A stretch of 64,000 nt of DNA from Nannobrachium achirus (GCA_963921795.1 OY997647.1:58206565-58270564); one strand, 5' to 3'. Positions 32,519 through 44,815 are shown, numbered from the stretch's first letter. Made by a program: numbers and translations. The notes: a model not told the origin generated them from the sequence alone.

Positions 32519-33509
32519 GACTGTATCCTTGTATCCTACCTGAGCAGGAGCAGTCCAGGGGGTGGGGCCTGCTGATCAATGGAGGCCTAGCGACCAATCA
32601 GAGCTGTGGTTCCTGGTCTGTGGCCTGGATCTCTCTGCCAATGGGAGGGGAGAGTCCCGGATGCCCACTGCTGTCTGTCCACGTGTCTGTCTGCGGGCGC
32701 TGTAACCATTCCCTACGCACACAGAGTGAGACGCACACGTCATTAACAAAATTTTGAAAGTAATTAACAAGCTTCTGTTGCGTTAAGAAATTGACGGACA
32801 CTTTTACGATTTACGGACACTCTAAAGCCATTTGCACTAACAATGATTCTTTATAACCTCATGCACACCGGCTCTGAATTTGCCATGCGGCAGGTGGCTG
32901 CGGCTGTGCGTTTTTTCCCCCCGATCGAAACCAGTTCGATTTGTGCTTCTTGTCGCATGCGGTAAAAACTCATTGACTCCTTTTATGACTCCTTTTTGGA
33001 TTCACAGTGTGGATTCCGAACAGCCTTGCACACCAAATCCAATGCGTTTTAATTACGCAGCAAAAGGAAAGAAACGCAACGGTCCTGTGTGCAAAACCCT
33101 TTATTCAGAAAGACTTCCAAAGTGCAAGATCAGTGTAAATGGCGTGACAAGGTGAATGTTCACATAAACAGAGCCCAAAGAAGTGTTACGAAGTAACTAG
33201 GATACCAGATAAACATCATACCTGAACCTAACGCCTGTCTAAATAACATTCTTAGCATTTGTGGAACTGCATACAGGATATCTATCTAAACTTGAAAAAG
33301 TGCTCCTCGAAGCACAGGTCTCGAGCTCCTTCTGGTCAGGATGGAATATGAAAAATCCGACGGATCCTTCTTGATCACTTGACCATAGAGATAATGTGTA
33401 CCGATTTTGCGTGATGTTTAGACACAATACGCAGGAGTAAATAAAAATAATGCAAAGATCAGCATCCTGGTGGCGCTATAATATAGCGCCATTCTTAGGG
33501 CAATGTTAA
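32519..33509. other. Non-coding; old dispersed repeat near 33320-33490
   Basis: CTTGATCACTTGACCATAGAG and GGTGGCGCTATA resemble segments at 34865-34980 and 60040-60200 and the 1,542-bp units. No gene. Confidence 0.4.
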
Positions 33510-33945
33510 CTCACTCATTACCGATGACGAGTTATGACAAGCTATTTCAAAAAGCCTTCTGTCCCAATGACGAGATATGACAGATTATTATTTTTTTTTA
33601 TTTATTTTTTAATCCAACATTACGCGGTTGTTTATTTGCTCAAAACATAGCGATTCTTGTTTTGACCGGAAACCAGTTCTAAGCGGATATGAAAAAAAAA
33701 AAAAAAAAGGATCTGCATTGGGTCCAATGTTAGATTTAGTTAGCTTGTAGTTTTGGAACCACCGGATGGATTTATGTGCCGTCTTTTTTCATGCACGCCG
33801 TGGCGCAGTGTGCGTGTGGATCGTGCACGATCGTACTGGATTTAATTGAGATGGATATGCTGTGACTACTTTTAAAAAGGTAAGAAAAAAGAAAAATAAC
33901 CGGGATATGACGAGCAGTTTGGTTAAATATTCCGGTAAATGAGTT
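33510..33945. mobile_element. Possible MITE remnant
   Basis: ACTCATTACCGATGACGAG at the left and ATGACGAGCAG with CGGTAAATGAGT at the right are loosely inverted. Weak. Confidence 0.3.
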
Positions 33946-34171
33946 ATACAGTAAAAGGATGGCATTTGTTCCTCAACGTAGTGTGAATTTACGTGCAAAG
34001 TTTCACCCCAATCGGACGCTGCGTTCATGATTTGTTCAAAACAGGCCACTACTGCAAACTTTAGATCTTAGCCAATCGGGATGGAATATGAAAATCAAAC
34101 CTCGGTTCGAAGTGGAGCGGTGAATTTGAGCAGTTCCAGGTAAATATATAAAATATATAAATATATTCACC

Positions 34172-34357
34172 TATTTATATATTGACATGTGTCAATTCTT
34201 GATTGCCCGTGGCTTGCTACGGTGGCTGCATGCTGAATAGATGGAACAGAGATATTTTGGATAGACTGTTCAAAGTCCCTGACTTTTTTCACCTATTTTA
34301 TATATTGACATGTGTCAATTCTTGATTGCCCGTGGCTCGCTACGGTGGCTGCATGCT
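34172..34357. repeat. 62-bp direct duplication
   Basis: ATATTGACATGTGTCAATTC through GGTGGCTGCATGCT occurs at about 34177 and 34303 with one base change. Each copy carries the small palindrome TTGACATGTGTCAA. Confidence 0.9.
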
Positions 34358-34498
34358 TTGTGAGCCTCCACTCTAGCGGCTATCACGGGCAGACGCAGAC
34401 AGCAGAGGGGGTCGACTCGAGATACGCCAACATACCATGCTTGTTAGTTGTTATTAACGGACTACACACACACACACAACAGCTGATCTTCACGCAGA

Positions 34499-34541
34499 CA
34501 ACACCTCGATGTGCGTCTTGCGCGAGGCGTTGTGAGCTTGC

Positions 34542-34545
<4 letters not shown>
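34499..34545. repeat. Degenerate recurrent hairpin
   Basis: CAACACCTCG pairs with CGAGGCGTTGTG, followed by AGCTTGCAG, the outer arm of the recurrent hairpin. Confidence 0.6.
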
Positions 34546-34580
<35 letters not shown>

Positions 34581-34666
34581 ATACGATTCTCTCTCTCTCT
34601 CTCTCTCTCCCTCCTCTCCCCCCGTCTCCCTCTCGCTGCCGTTAACCTTTGTTTTTATCGCGACGT

Positions 34667-34732
<66 letters not shown>

Positions 34733-34752
34733 TGCGTGGCGCGCGCGCGCAT
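34546..34752. repeat. (CT)n tracts and (GT)n(GCGT)n
   Basis: CT repeats at 34546-34608, then GT switching to GCGT at 34668-34740 and GCGCGC. Confidence 0.95.
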
Positions 34753-35179
34753 GCGTAGATCCTGTTCGAACTGAACGAAACAATCTTTTCCCACTAGACG
34801 GGACAAAAGCTGAAAGCTGTGCACTGGGAGCTCGTGCTCTGCACACCGCTCCAAAAATCTAATATATCCTTCTTGATTACATGACTATAGAGATCATGTG
34901 TACCGATTTGCATGACATTTGGATACAATCTGAACGAGTAATATAAAAAAGATTGTTTTACATTTTTTGGCGCTATAAAAAGGCAGATGTGGAAAAATAG
35001 CAAGACGTTGATCAAGTTAACTTGAGTCACGCAAACTTGAATGAAGATTAACATTAACGTTGAATTCAGTTCAACTTCAAAGCCATACAAACATTGAACT
35101 TCGCTTTACTTTAGAGCCACATACTCTCACATGAATCTGAGATTAGCATAGAGAAACGAAGCCATGTCGTCATTTGTGC

Positions 35180-35566
35180 GTAATGACGCCCTCTAGGGGG
35201 TTCATGCTGGTATTGTTTTGTATTCAAATCGCCATTGGGAAATTTGCGATTGCCGCATATAAGGACTGTGTTAAAAAAATAAACACACCATGTGCGCGTT
35301 TCTGTCAGCGGGGGGGTTCTGCATAGTTTATGATATTCATTCATATCTGATATAGCCTGTTGTCAGAGAAAATGTAATCAACGCTGTCCTAAATGTTGGA
35401 AACTACAGAGAGACACTCGTGTCTGGGACAGACTGTCGCTGAGAGCATGTCCGCGCACATGGTGTGTTTATATTTTTAACACAGTTCTTATATGCGGTGA
35501 TCGCAAATTCCTCAATGACGATTTGAATACAAAACAATACCAGCATGAACCCCGTAGAGGGCGACA
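35180..35566. mobile_element. Foldback MITE, arms about 120 bp
   Basis: ACGCCCTCTAGGGGGTTCATG (from 35186) is inverted at the right as CATGAACCCCGTAGAGGGCG (to 35563). Similarity between arms runs through TTTTGTATTCAAATCG and ATAAACACACCATGTG. Confidence 0.85.
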
Positions 35567-36121
35567 TTTCACGCCATTTCACGGAAGTGACATCACACTT
35601 CGCTGCTGAATTCATATTAAACGTTTGAGTCATGCAAGACTCTGAACTATAAGGTAAGGAGGCTGGGGTTTTGTCAGTAGCAGCAGCAGCGTGTGGAAGC
35701 AAATGAAAAGCAGACATCCAGTGTAGGAGGAGGGAGCCATATTTAAATGTACCTCCTTGAGTGTTGGCTGATTGAAAGCAATCAGCAGACAGTTGAGTGC
35801 GCTGCATGAACTAATGCAATTCTTCACTTTTGTATTCTAATTATTGCTCCCTGATGATTAACACATCTATCACTGTGAAAACAATTTGCTTTTACTTAGT
35901 TTGACATCTCACAAGCCATCTCTTTTAATGTGGCCCTCCAAAGTATGCAATCACAACGAGATAATAAATTATCTGTCAAAACTTGGCGTCAGTTTCTCAG
36001 CTATGCGACAAATAAATCTCACTTCCAATGTGTTTGTTGATTTAGTCATGTTCATTATTATGCTTCTTTTGTAAACAGTGCTCGTAGTAGTAGTTTCCTC
36101 TCATTAATCTACTTAATGTTC

Positions 36122-36124
<3 letters not shown>

Positions 36125-36214
<90 letters not shown>

Positions 36215-36245
36215 TGCGTGTGCGTGTGCATGTGCGTGCGTGTGT
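36125..36245. repeat. (GT)n(GCGT)n microsatellite
   Basis: About 35 GT units followed by GCGT and mixed GT. Confidence 0.97.
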
Positions 36246-36867
36246 CTGTGTGTTGCTCGCTCTCTGTCTCTCTCTCTATAAGTCTCTGTCTGTCTATCTT
36301 TCAGTCATGGATTTGCCTTTAAAGTTTAAACTATAATTTCCACCCTTCTCTCTCTGTCTGTCTCCATTTGCCCCACTCTCTTTCTATCCTTCTTAATGTC
36401 CCTTTCCATGTATTCTTTCTTCTTCTTCTCATCTCTGTGCCCTGAAGGGTTCATAACAATTTGACGTTATTACATTTTTCACATGTTCTTCTGTCCAGCA
36501 CCTGGTATTTATTGTCTGAATCTTTTTTCAGAACAAAACACGCACTGCTCCATTTTTACAATACCTCCATGCTCCGTTGCCATGACGACAACATTGTTGA
36601 CCCTGGTTACACACTAGTCTGAGAGGTTTCTGTGTTCTTTTAGTGAACTAAATGATAGTGATTGGGAAGTAGCTGGCTCTTTATCGTGATGTCAGCTGAT
36701 GTGTTTAGACAAGACACCTCTGGTAAAGCGTGAACGTGGAAAAAAAGGGACTCATAATATGACGTCAACATTTTAACCACTTTAAAACCTATACTTGGCT
36801 GACGGGAGTCCCACAGGGCTCCAACACAAGTGACTTTTCTTTTTTTGCTCTACGTTAAATATCTGCT

Positions 36868-36946
36868 CTGAAAACAGATGCTTTATCAGCTCACAATGCG
36901 TGGCAACGAAATGCGTTGAGAGTCTGTAGATCTGCTATTTTCTGTG
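36868..36946. repeat. Degenerate recurrent hairpin
   Basis: TGAAAACAGATGC and CTGTAGATCTGCTATTTTC arms around AATGCGT...ATGCGTT. Confidence 0.6.
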
Positions 36947-37544
36947 AAGGATTTCCACAGAATAATTAAGTGGTTATGGATATAATAACGCAAGCAACAT
37001 TGGGGCCACAATTCATCAAGCAGAGACTTCAAATACATTCAGAGAAGCCCAAATGCGATCTTATAGAACAGGAGCACTAGCTAATCATACATTTGTGTGT
37101 AATGTCCTTGCTTAGTTCAGTTCACTAATAGTTAGTTTCATCCTCGAAATTTACTACATCAGGTTGCACCATTCAAATTTAAGGAATGCCTTAGCTAGTA
37201 TAATATTTACTAATGTGTAAAGAAGTTACATTATGCTCCAGAAATGTCTGTAGAAATGTCTGTACATCTATCACTGTATCCAATATAATATGTGTATCTG
37301 TTACCAAGTTTAATGTGCTTATTGTGTTAGACTTAAATTACTATATATTATAATCAGGACTTTTTAATTAGATGTAGTTTCAAATCTGCAATGATATTAG
37401 TGGATTGATTATGGTTATCATTATATAGAGTTCACGAGAAGAGTCTGCGCTAAATAGTTGTAAAGATTAAGTATCAACCAAGCTCTATGTAATAACTAGT
37501 TTGTGTGGCACAACTTGTTTTATTTAGTGATGCGTAAGTAAGCA
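36947..37544. other. AT-rich non-coding, nothing recognised
   Basis: No gene or repeat family identified. Confidence 0.4.
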
Positions 37545-37681
37545 ATTTACCCCGAGTGAGAGGACATTATGCTCTCATAATGTCCGCAGTGAGGGTGTTA
37601 TCGGACGAGGCGCAGCCGAGTCCGATAACACCCGCACTCAGGACATTATGAGAGCATAATGTCCGACCCCGAGTGGTAAAT
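37545..37681. repeat. 137-bp palindrome containing smaller palindromes
   Basis: Arms of 62 bp (37545-37606 and 37620-37681) pair around a 13-nt loop with few mismatches. Each arm itself contains GGACATTATG...CATAATGTCC with a 4-nt spacer. Confidence 0.93.
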
Positions 37682-37686
37682 AGCTT

Positions 37687-38199
37687 TTCTACCACTTTTT
37701 CCCGTATACATGAAAGAAAACACATAGTTGTAACTTGCAAGGATCTTAAGTTACAATCATTATTGCCTATAAAACTTCCGCGAGACAGCAGATAGTTCCA
37801 CAAACAACATCTTCTACTCACCAACAGATGGCGCCAACTCCATAGTAATCCATGCGTCTAGCTTACAGCTAAGCTAACGTCAGTTAAAAGCACCGTTCCG
37901 GCCGTAAATAGAGGCTGTTCGCTTCCAGAAAGGCATAGGTTCAGAGAAAAGGGGCTTTAAAGTTGGCGGATTGCATTGGATCCAAATAAATCGGCGACGA
38001 TAGTACGCACGTTAGTAAACATAGGACCGCTGCGACCTTCATTTGTTGGTTGGGGGACTACCTCCTGAAGTCCCCGGATGTACACTGAGGCGCATTGATC
38101 TCGGACACACAACTTTGCGGCAGTTGTCCTCTCATAACCTCCGGAATTTAGCCAATCAGAATCCAGTATTTGAACACGTGACTCGAAAAAGTGGTAGAA
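37687..38199. mobile_element. Possible MITE with 15-bp perfect inverted ends
   Basis: TTCTACCACTTTTTC (37687-37701) and its exact complement (38185-38199). No clear duplication; it may form one element with the palindrome just to its left. Confidence 0.55.
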
Positions 38200-38613
38200 C
38201 TCTCAATTTAGTACACACTTATCTCTATATCGTGCCACATCAGCACTTTTCACTATTTTGCACAATAACTATGTCAGCAATGGGAATTAGCTCCACAATA
38301 TCCATGTCAGTAATCTCTGGTGTGAATGCCTGTACACAGTAAAATCCCAAGTGTTCATTAACTGTACAAATGGAGCCAAATGGACCTGTCCTGTAAGGGT
38401 CCATAGTAATATCCTCATTGGTAATTTATCCATATGCAACTCAAAATGGTACAAATGGATTTTAAACACACAATGTCAAATAAATAAATGACTAAATACA
38501 TGTACAGTATAAGAAGAAGTCAAGTAATTACAGGAAGACGTAGAGCTAAAATGATACACAGCAAAATGGCCTCAGTAAGATCGCAGTGGCTCTTACTGTT
38601 GATATCATCCGTC

Positions 38614-39088
38614 TAGGGCATTCACGAATAGTGATTTTTAGTATTCGAATTATTCAACCTCTAAGTATTCAAATAGTCGAATATTCAACAGGACTGACAA
38701 GAGGCGAACATTGTGAGGCGTTGTGAGCATGTAGATCGGCTATTTTCACAATATTTATCTGCGGAACCGAGTCACATTAATTGTACCTACAATTCCAAGT
38801 GCTTGTCAGGGTGGGGGTCCCCAGTTCAAATATGTTTATTTTGGGGGTCAGTGGGTCACGGGCACGGCCTAAAAAGGTTTGAGAACCCCTGGTATAGAGC
38901 ATTAACAAATGCATCCACTAGGGGCATTGACATTCTTATGACTTCCTATCTAGCCAAGTTTTATAAACTATATATTTTTTAAAGAGAAAACAATAAAAAA
39001 ATTAAAATAAGCGAATATTCGACTTCGGTGAACAACGTCGAATAGTTTCTTTGATATTCGAATATTTGAATATTTGGTGAATGCCCTA
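38614..39088. mobile_element. hAT-like MITE, TAGGGCATTCACGAATA family
   Basis: Ends TAGGGCATTCACGAATA and TTTGGTGAATGCCCTA, with perfect 8-bp duplication CATCCGTC (38606-38613, 39089-39096). Contains one arm of the recurrent hairpin (GTAGATCGGCTATTTTC near 38732) and a piece of a TTCTCAAACCTTTTT family. Confidence 0.92.
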
Positions 39089-39185
39089 CATCCGTCAGAT
39101 GAGCAACAAGCGTGTCTATTCCCTGTACAATCCCTGGTAGATGGATTGGTGAGGTGGAGCGCAACACCCACCTACCAGCATAGAG

Positions 39186-39589
39186 CAGGGGTCTTCAACG
39201 TTTTCAGGCCGGGGACCCCCAAACTGATGGGGAGATGGAGCAGGGACCCCCTACCACCTCGTAGGGTGGGGGGGTCAGGGCTACGACATATTTTTTATTT
39301 TAAACATGTACAAGTTACAGCGAGCAGGGTGGGCCGTACCACAACCATTTCTAAACATACTACTTAACTGAGAACCAATGTCAATAATATCAACAATCTG
39401 TCAATTGCATAGTAATCATGTATATAAGCTATTCAAAATGGATAGAATCATGATTTATTTTTTAACATAAATGTAAAAAAAAAAAAAAAAAAAACATTTT
39501 TTGTTTTTTTTAAGCAATAATTTCGCGGACCCCCTGCAGTACCTCCGCGGACCCCCTAGGGGTCGCGGACCCCCTGTTGAAGACCCCTG
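39186..39589. mobile_element. hAT-like MITE, CAGGGGTCTTCAAC family
   Basis: Ends CAGGGGTCTTCAACG and TGTTGAAGACCCCTG, perfect 8-bp duplication GCATAGAG (39178-39185, 39590-39597). Subterminal GGGGGTCC motifs. Confidence 0.93.
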
Positions 39590-39597
39590 GCATAGAG

Positions 39598-39880
39598 GAT
39601 AGGACGATAAGCGATATTATCGTTTATTGTGATAAAAAACACTCACAATAATCGTATTGTGGAGATTTAATTTATCATCCATCATGCACTGGGATCAATT
39701 CACCTTTTATTTGCCGAGCTGCATATCCGGTACCACTTAAACCCTCTTTATTGGTAAAAGTTACTTATAATAATGTCTTTGCCAAAAGATTGCCAATCTA
39801 CAAGGTCACAACACGTCATGTTCTTGTAGATCTTCCATTTTTTGGCAAATGTTCCCGCCCCAATTTATTTTGTCACCCTA
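39598..39880. mobile_element. Fragment of the GGGATGGGACGATA MITE family
   Basis: AGGACGATAAGCGATATTATCG matches the right end of 43637-44013 inverted. It holds a degenerate recurrent hairpin at 39783-39848 with outer arms TTTGCCAAAA and TTTTGGCAAA. Confidence 0.7.
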
Positions 39881-40168
39881 GCTCCCAGTACTTAATAGCA
39901 CTATAGCTACCCAAGCCGTGCTATTGGTGGTACCCGCCTGTCCGGGAACAAACTTAGAACCTTGTGGTACACTACAAAGTAACTCAACAGCGATACACAA
40001 AACTTCAAAAACAGACAGACCAGTGAATGGAGGGGAGGAGAGAGGAGAGGAGTGGAGAGAAAGTGAGAGAGATACCAGACAGAGGGCTCTATTTTGATTG
40101 TCTCGAGTACAAGCTCTTATGCCTTAACTTAAGACCTGGAGGCGTGGCAAATGCTGTTTGGCTGTTTT

Positions 40169-40169
<1 letters not shown>

Positions 40170-40253
<84 letters not shown>

Positions 40254-40290
40254 TGTGTGTGTGTCTGTGTGTGTGTGTGTGTGTGTGTCA
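40170..40290. repeat. (GT)n microsatellite
   Basis: About 58 units with two CT interruptions near 40253-40266. Confidence 0.97.
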
Positions 40291-40430
40291 ACTCAGTCGT
40301 GTGTGTGTGTCAACTCAGATATACATGCTCGATCATTTAGATCAGCTATTTTCACAATTTCTGCCTCTATATATTTGAGAAATTTAAAAAGTTAAATTGG
40401 CACTTTAGAAGATACCCTCTATACACTTAA

Positions 40431-40932
40431 AGTTGTACCATGTAACTTTTTTTATAAAACAAATCTTAAAATTGTCCTAACTGTTAAATCGCTAAAGTTT
40501 TAGAACACCCACTCCGTGAATTTCAGCCTGTAAAGCCTTCTCTATATATGTAAACTGCGATCCTTGCCGTGGACCGGATCTCGCGCCAAAATTGCATCAT
40601 CACACTACTGGCCAATCACAGCGAGGGTTATACAACTGCCGGCCAATCACAGCGCATCTTGAAGTGGGGTCGCTATGGCAGCCATATTTGTTGTCGCCCG
40701 TTTGTACCATCCCTTCTCTAGGTAATTTCGCCTACCAGGCAGGGTGAAGGAGTCCGTATCTCTGGAATTACTGAACGCACAGGAACAAGGGACCCCTCAA
40801 AAGATAGATCTCAGCGAGGTGGAGGCAGACGCGGGGGTCTGAAGGTACGAAAAACGGTCGAAAGACGCGGACGCGACCGCGGTTTGCTATAGGGCTAATG
40901 ACCACTAGTTGGGCATCTTACACAGTATAGCT
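40431..40932. mobile_element. MITE flanked by TTAA
   Basis: Ends AGTTGTACCATGTAACTT and TTACACAGTATAGCT are inverted relatives; TTAA flanks both sides (40427-40430 and 40933-40936). The TTAA target suggests piggyBac-type insertion. Confidence 0.6.
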
Positions 40933-40936
40933 TTAA

Positions 40937-41559
40937 AGGACCTACACCATGAATTTTCACTTTTTCTATTTTAAAACCTTTTTTTGGGGTCCCACTGGCA
41001 CCTTCTATCCTCACAAAGTCCTATTCCTGACCGTTGTGTCTTTCTCTGGTTTTGGGCAGACAGAGATGAAAAGCTTTCCACGGGTTCTCAGAACAGTGCT
41101 GTTCTGAGAGTTGACGAGAGTGACGTCACTCTCGTTTCCCGTTTTTTTTTTTCAGTCAAAAAAACATTTTTTTTCAAAACTTTTTTTTTTCAAAACTTTT
41201 TTTTTTTTTTTAAATGCAATGCAGAGTAAAAAAAAAAAAATTTCAATTTTTTTTTCTTCAAAACTTAAAAAAAAACTTTTTTTTTCAAAAAACTTTTTTT
41301 TCAAAAAAATTTTTCTTTTTCAAAAAACTTTTTCTTTTTCAAAAAACTTCTTTTTTTTTCTGGAAAAACCCCACTAGATGCGCCCCTGAGCAAACAGAGG
41401 CCGTTTTGGTATTGCAGCTGGAGAGCCTCATTATAGTAGAGCTAGAACAAACAAAAATAATGGTCAGAGTGTTTGTTGAGGGTTAAAACCTGTCTAAGAC
41501 TCAATTTTGAGCATATATTTATACAAAAAATATAGTTTTAAAAGCATGGTGTAGGCCCT
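40937..41559. mobile_element. Second TTAA-flanked MITE with T/A-rich interior
   Basis: Inverted ends GGACCTACACCATG (40938) and CATGGTGTAGGCCC (41545), both flanked by TTTAAA. Contains two adjacent palindromes (41086-41109 and the perfect 20-mer 41115-41134 with TGACGTCA) and a 220-bp tract of alternating T and A runs (41142-41362). Confidence 0.75.
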
Positions 41560-42234
41560 TTAAACTTTGTTGGTTTGTTTACAGTTGAGTGAGAAAACAA
41601 TGTTTCACCTGGGGACCCCCCCAAAATAATTGGGGGGTCGTGTGTGATGTGATGACGTCATCAAACGATAAAGTCAACTTCAACTCAACTTTTTACTGAG
41701 TCGAGTGGACTTGCAAAAATCACAAGTCGTTAATGCCCTAGCGCGCTGTGTGTATGCACGCACACACGCACGTGAGTGAGAGAGAAAGAGACAAAAAGAG
41801 ACACACACACAAAGAGAAACACACGGAGAGATAGACAGAAAAAGAGATTGCACCTGTCTCTAAGAGACAGAGATCCATTTGAGCATAAATAGAGACTAAT
41901 GTACCTGAGTCAGATGAATGCAGACAGACAGAGAGAGAGAGAGAGAGACAATAAGGAGAGACAGTCAGCGCTCCCCCGGAGGCGGTCGGTCACAGCCAGT
42001 ATAAATAAACTATAGTGTACTACTTCACAGACAGTGCATCAAGCCGTCAGGACGCGTCCCCTGGATCACGGGGTCGAGGGGCAGGGCAGGGCCGCCGCCG
42101 CCGAGTCGAACCCGAGAGCAGGGCATCGCCTGGGCAACAGAAAATCAGGTCGACAGATCGTGTGACACCCGGGTGGGCCTGAGGACAGAACCTGACACTG
42201 CAGAGAGTTGTACTCCACACTGCGTAGTACGTTT

Positions 42235-42397
<163 letters not shown>

Positions 42398-42514
42398 AAA
42401 AGGCTGATACCCAGAGCACATGCAAATGTGTACACACACCTACACACACACACTGAATGATTTGTGTACAATGCACAGAGACAAACAATGCTTATACATA
42501 CAGTACATCTCTGC

Positions 42515-42595
42515 TGTCGGGCCGAAACCTCCTAACTCCAAAATGTTCATTTTCGGGAAAATGAGCTCAAGTGGAGTTAGGAGGTTTTGACCGAA
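42515..42595. repeat. Hairpin with about 20-bp stem
   Basis: CGAAACCTCCTAACTCCA pairs with TGGAGTTAGGAGGTTTTG. Confidence 0.85.
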
Positions 42596-42959
42596 GGGCT
42601 TTTTACTACTATTCATTGGTTCAATATTATTTTAACCGACACACAGACGTAAAGGCTGTGTACTAGGATACTGTATAAACATTCTCTGCACGGCACGCGT
42701 GTGTGTGTGTGTGAGATCATGAACACGCACGTATGCAACTTCTAAGCTGCTAAATATAAACCAAAATGCTGTGTTGTCCCAGACAGCTGATCTGAGAACA
42801 CTGTCCTGCTTCCGTGTCCTCCACTGGCCAATACGACAAGCAACAGCAGCTCCCATACTCTGCCTCGTGCACAACAAAATAAAATAAAACAATCTGGATT
42901 TTATTGTGTGCTGCTCACTGATCATTATCGTTTGTCTCAATATGTCCTCATCTGTCTAA

Positions 42960-43532
42960 CCCATTCAGAACAGGTACACATATTGTGTATCATTATTTTA
43001 TGCTTTAACTATTGAAAAACAGCAGATATACAAGCTCACAGCGCGGCACCGAGTGCCGCACTGCGAGCTTGTAGATCTGCTATTTTTGAAAAATCGTGAA
43101 AATTAGAATTTTGACGTGATTCTATAAGTGTCTTTTGAATCCTTCTAAGGTTTTTTGAAAAACCTATGTTTTTATGTCAGCAATCTGGCCAGCCATCGTC
43201 AAAGAAAAGGTCCTTTTCACTTAAATGGAGCTCAGTTAGTCTGTTCTTGAGAGACTACTATGTCAGTGGCTCTCAAACCTTTTCATGTGAAGGACCCCCA
43301 AAATGATATGTATTTGGCCACGGACCAAAATATTTAGTTCCAGGGATGACCCAGAAGCAAAATTTGAGTTACAGACATTTGCTTTAATAATACATATATT
43401 CAAAGATTTGCACACATTTTCACGACTTTTTCAAAAATAGCAGATCTACAAGCTCGCAGTGCCGCGCTGTGAGCTTGTAGATCTGCTATTTTTCACTGGT
43501 TAAAGCATTCAATAATTCTAGGCCTGAATGGG
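42960..43532 (+). mobile_element. Hairpin-capped MITE, copy 4
   Basis: Ends CCCATTCAG and CTGAATGGG, flanks CTAA and TTAA. Hairpins at about 43015-43090 and 43434-43496, the second shortened by loss of its central part. Interior same orientation as 16374-16950. Confidence 0.8.
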
Positions 43533-43588
43533 TTAATGAATACAGTGTGCTGCCTGTCAATTAGCATGACGTTAGGGAGCACACGTAT

Positions 43589-43634
43589 TCTGCAGTAGAC
43601 GTGCAATAACCTCACCATATGGTACGATATGTAC
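43589..43634. repeat. About 45-bp direct repeat, left copy
   Basis: TCTGCAGTAGACGTGCAATA through CACCATATGGTAC; second copy at 44015-44060 with a few changes. Confidence 0.9.
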
Positions 43635-43636
43635 AG

Positions 43637-44013
43637 TAGGGATGGGACGATATGAACATTTCATATCACGATTGTGACAAAAGAAATCGCGATTTACGTA
43701 ATCATCACGATAAACAAAATCCATTATCCGGGGCGGAACATTTGCCAAAAATAGCAGATCTACAAAGCTCACAACGCGTCGCAACTGCTATTTTTTGGCA
43801 AAGACATTTGATAGAGAGTGAAAAAAAAGACTATATTAAGTACCTTTTACCAATTATAGATTTAAGTGGTAGGTCGGCTCGGCAAATACAAGGTGAATTG
43901 AACCCAGTGCATGACAGAGGACGATATCACGATAAATTAAAACTCCACGATACAATTATCATGAGTGTTTTTTATAACGGAAAACGATAATATCGCTTAT
44001 CGTCCCATCCCTA
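43637..44013. mobile_element. MITE, TAGGGATGGGACGATA family
   Basis: Ends TAGGGATGGGACGATA and TATCGTCCCATCCCTA are near-perfect inverted repeats. Contains the recurrent hairpin at 43748-43796 with outer arms TTTGCCAAAAATAGC and GCTATTTTTTGGCAAA. Confidence 0.85.
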
Positions 44014-44014
44014 C

Positions 44015-44060
44015 TCTGCAGTAGACGTGCAATAACTTCACCATATGGTACCACATGTGT
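44015..44060. repeat. About 45-bp direct repeat, right copy
   Basis: Matches 43589-43634 directly across the MITE. Confidence 0.9.
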
Positions 44061-44186
44061 GCAATTATATGTAGAAGCTTTCCTTTTTTTTTTCCACAAC
44101 AGCGTCATTTCCCCTACGGTCATGCAAACTAATTTAACAGCAAATGTGTGTGGAGCAGCTCTGTGCTATTCAGAGCAGAAGTCAAG

Positions 44187-44557
44187 TAGGGCCTGTCACG
44201 ATCATGACATTTAACATGACAATCAATCAGTCACACAAATAATTGCGATGAACAATTTCATTGTGTTGAACATTGGAACATATCAATAAAACATACTGTA
44301 TGAATAGAAATTACATTTCGTTTTGGCTTTTAGGCTTTGAAGTCGCACGGGCAGATATGACAAATAACCTTAATATACAAAGAAATGACTGACATATTCA
44401 ATAACTTTATAGTTTATACTATAAAAATACATAGCCGATCTACAAGCTCACATCGCCGATTATGTGCTCCGTTTATGGCGATTATGAAAGATAATTGCGC
44501 TTACCTCAAATAATTGCAAGTAGGCGATTACTGTATGTAATAATTGCGACAGGCCTA
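44187..44557 (-). mobile_element. hAT-like MITE, TAGGGCTGTCACGATT family, copy 2
   Basis: Ends TAGGGCCTGTCACGATCATG and AATTGCGACAGGCCTA; 8-bp flanks AAGTCAAG and AAATCAAG (7 of 8). Inverse to 48484-48911. Holds a half hairpin at 44430. Confidence 0.8.
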
Positions 44558-44716
44558 AAATCAAGTCGTTGTGATGGCCCGCCTCCGATGGTGTGGCTTG
44601 CCTAAAAGAACTGCTAACAATGCATGCTTTTAGGCAAGCAACGTTATAAATTAAGCTTGGGAGACCAATCCGTCTTCCTAATCTTAGCCCTGCAACCAGC
44701 TGTGTAGCTGCAGACC

Positions 44717-44718
<2 letters not shown>

Positions 44719-44801
<83 letters not shown>

Positions 44802-44815
44802 TGTGTGTGTGTGTG
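44719..44815. repeat. (GT)n(GCGT)n microsatellite
   Basis: About 20 GT units, then GCGT, then GT. Confidence 0.97.

Noticed and set aside
37855-38040. GC-moderate stretch with GCTAACGT motifs as a promoter or first exon
   Set aside because: No TATA, no ORF, no splice donor in a convincing setting; more likely MITE interior.
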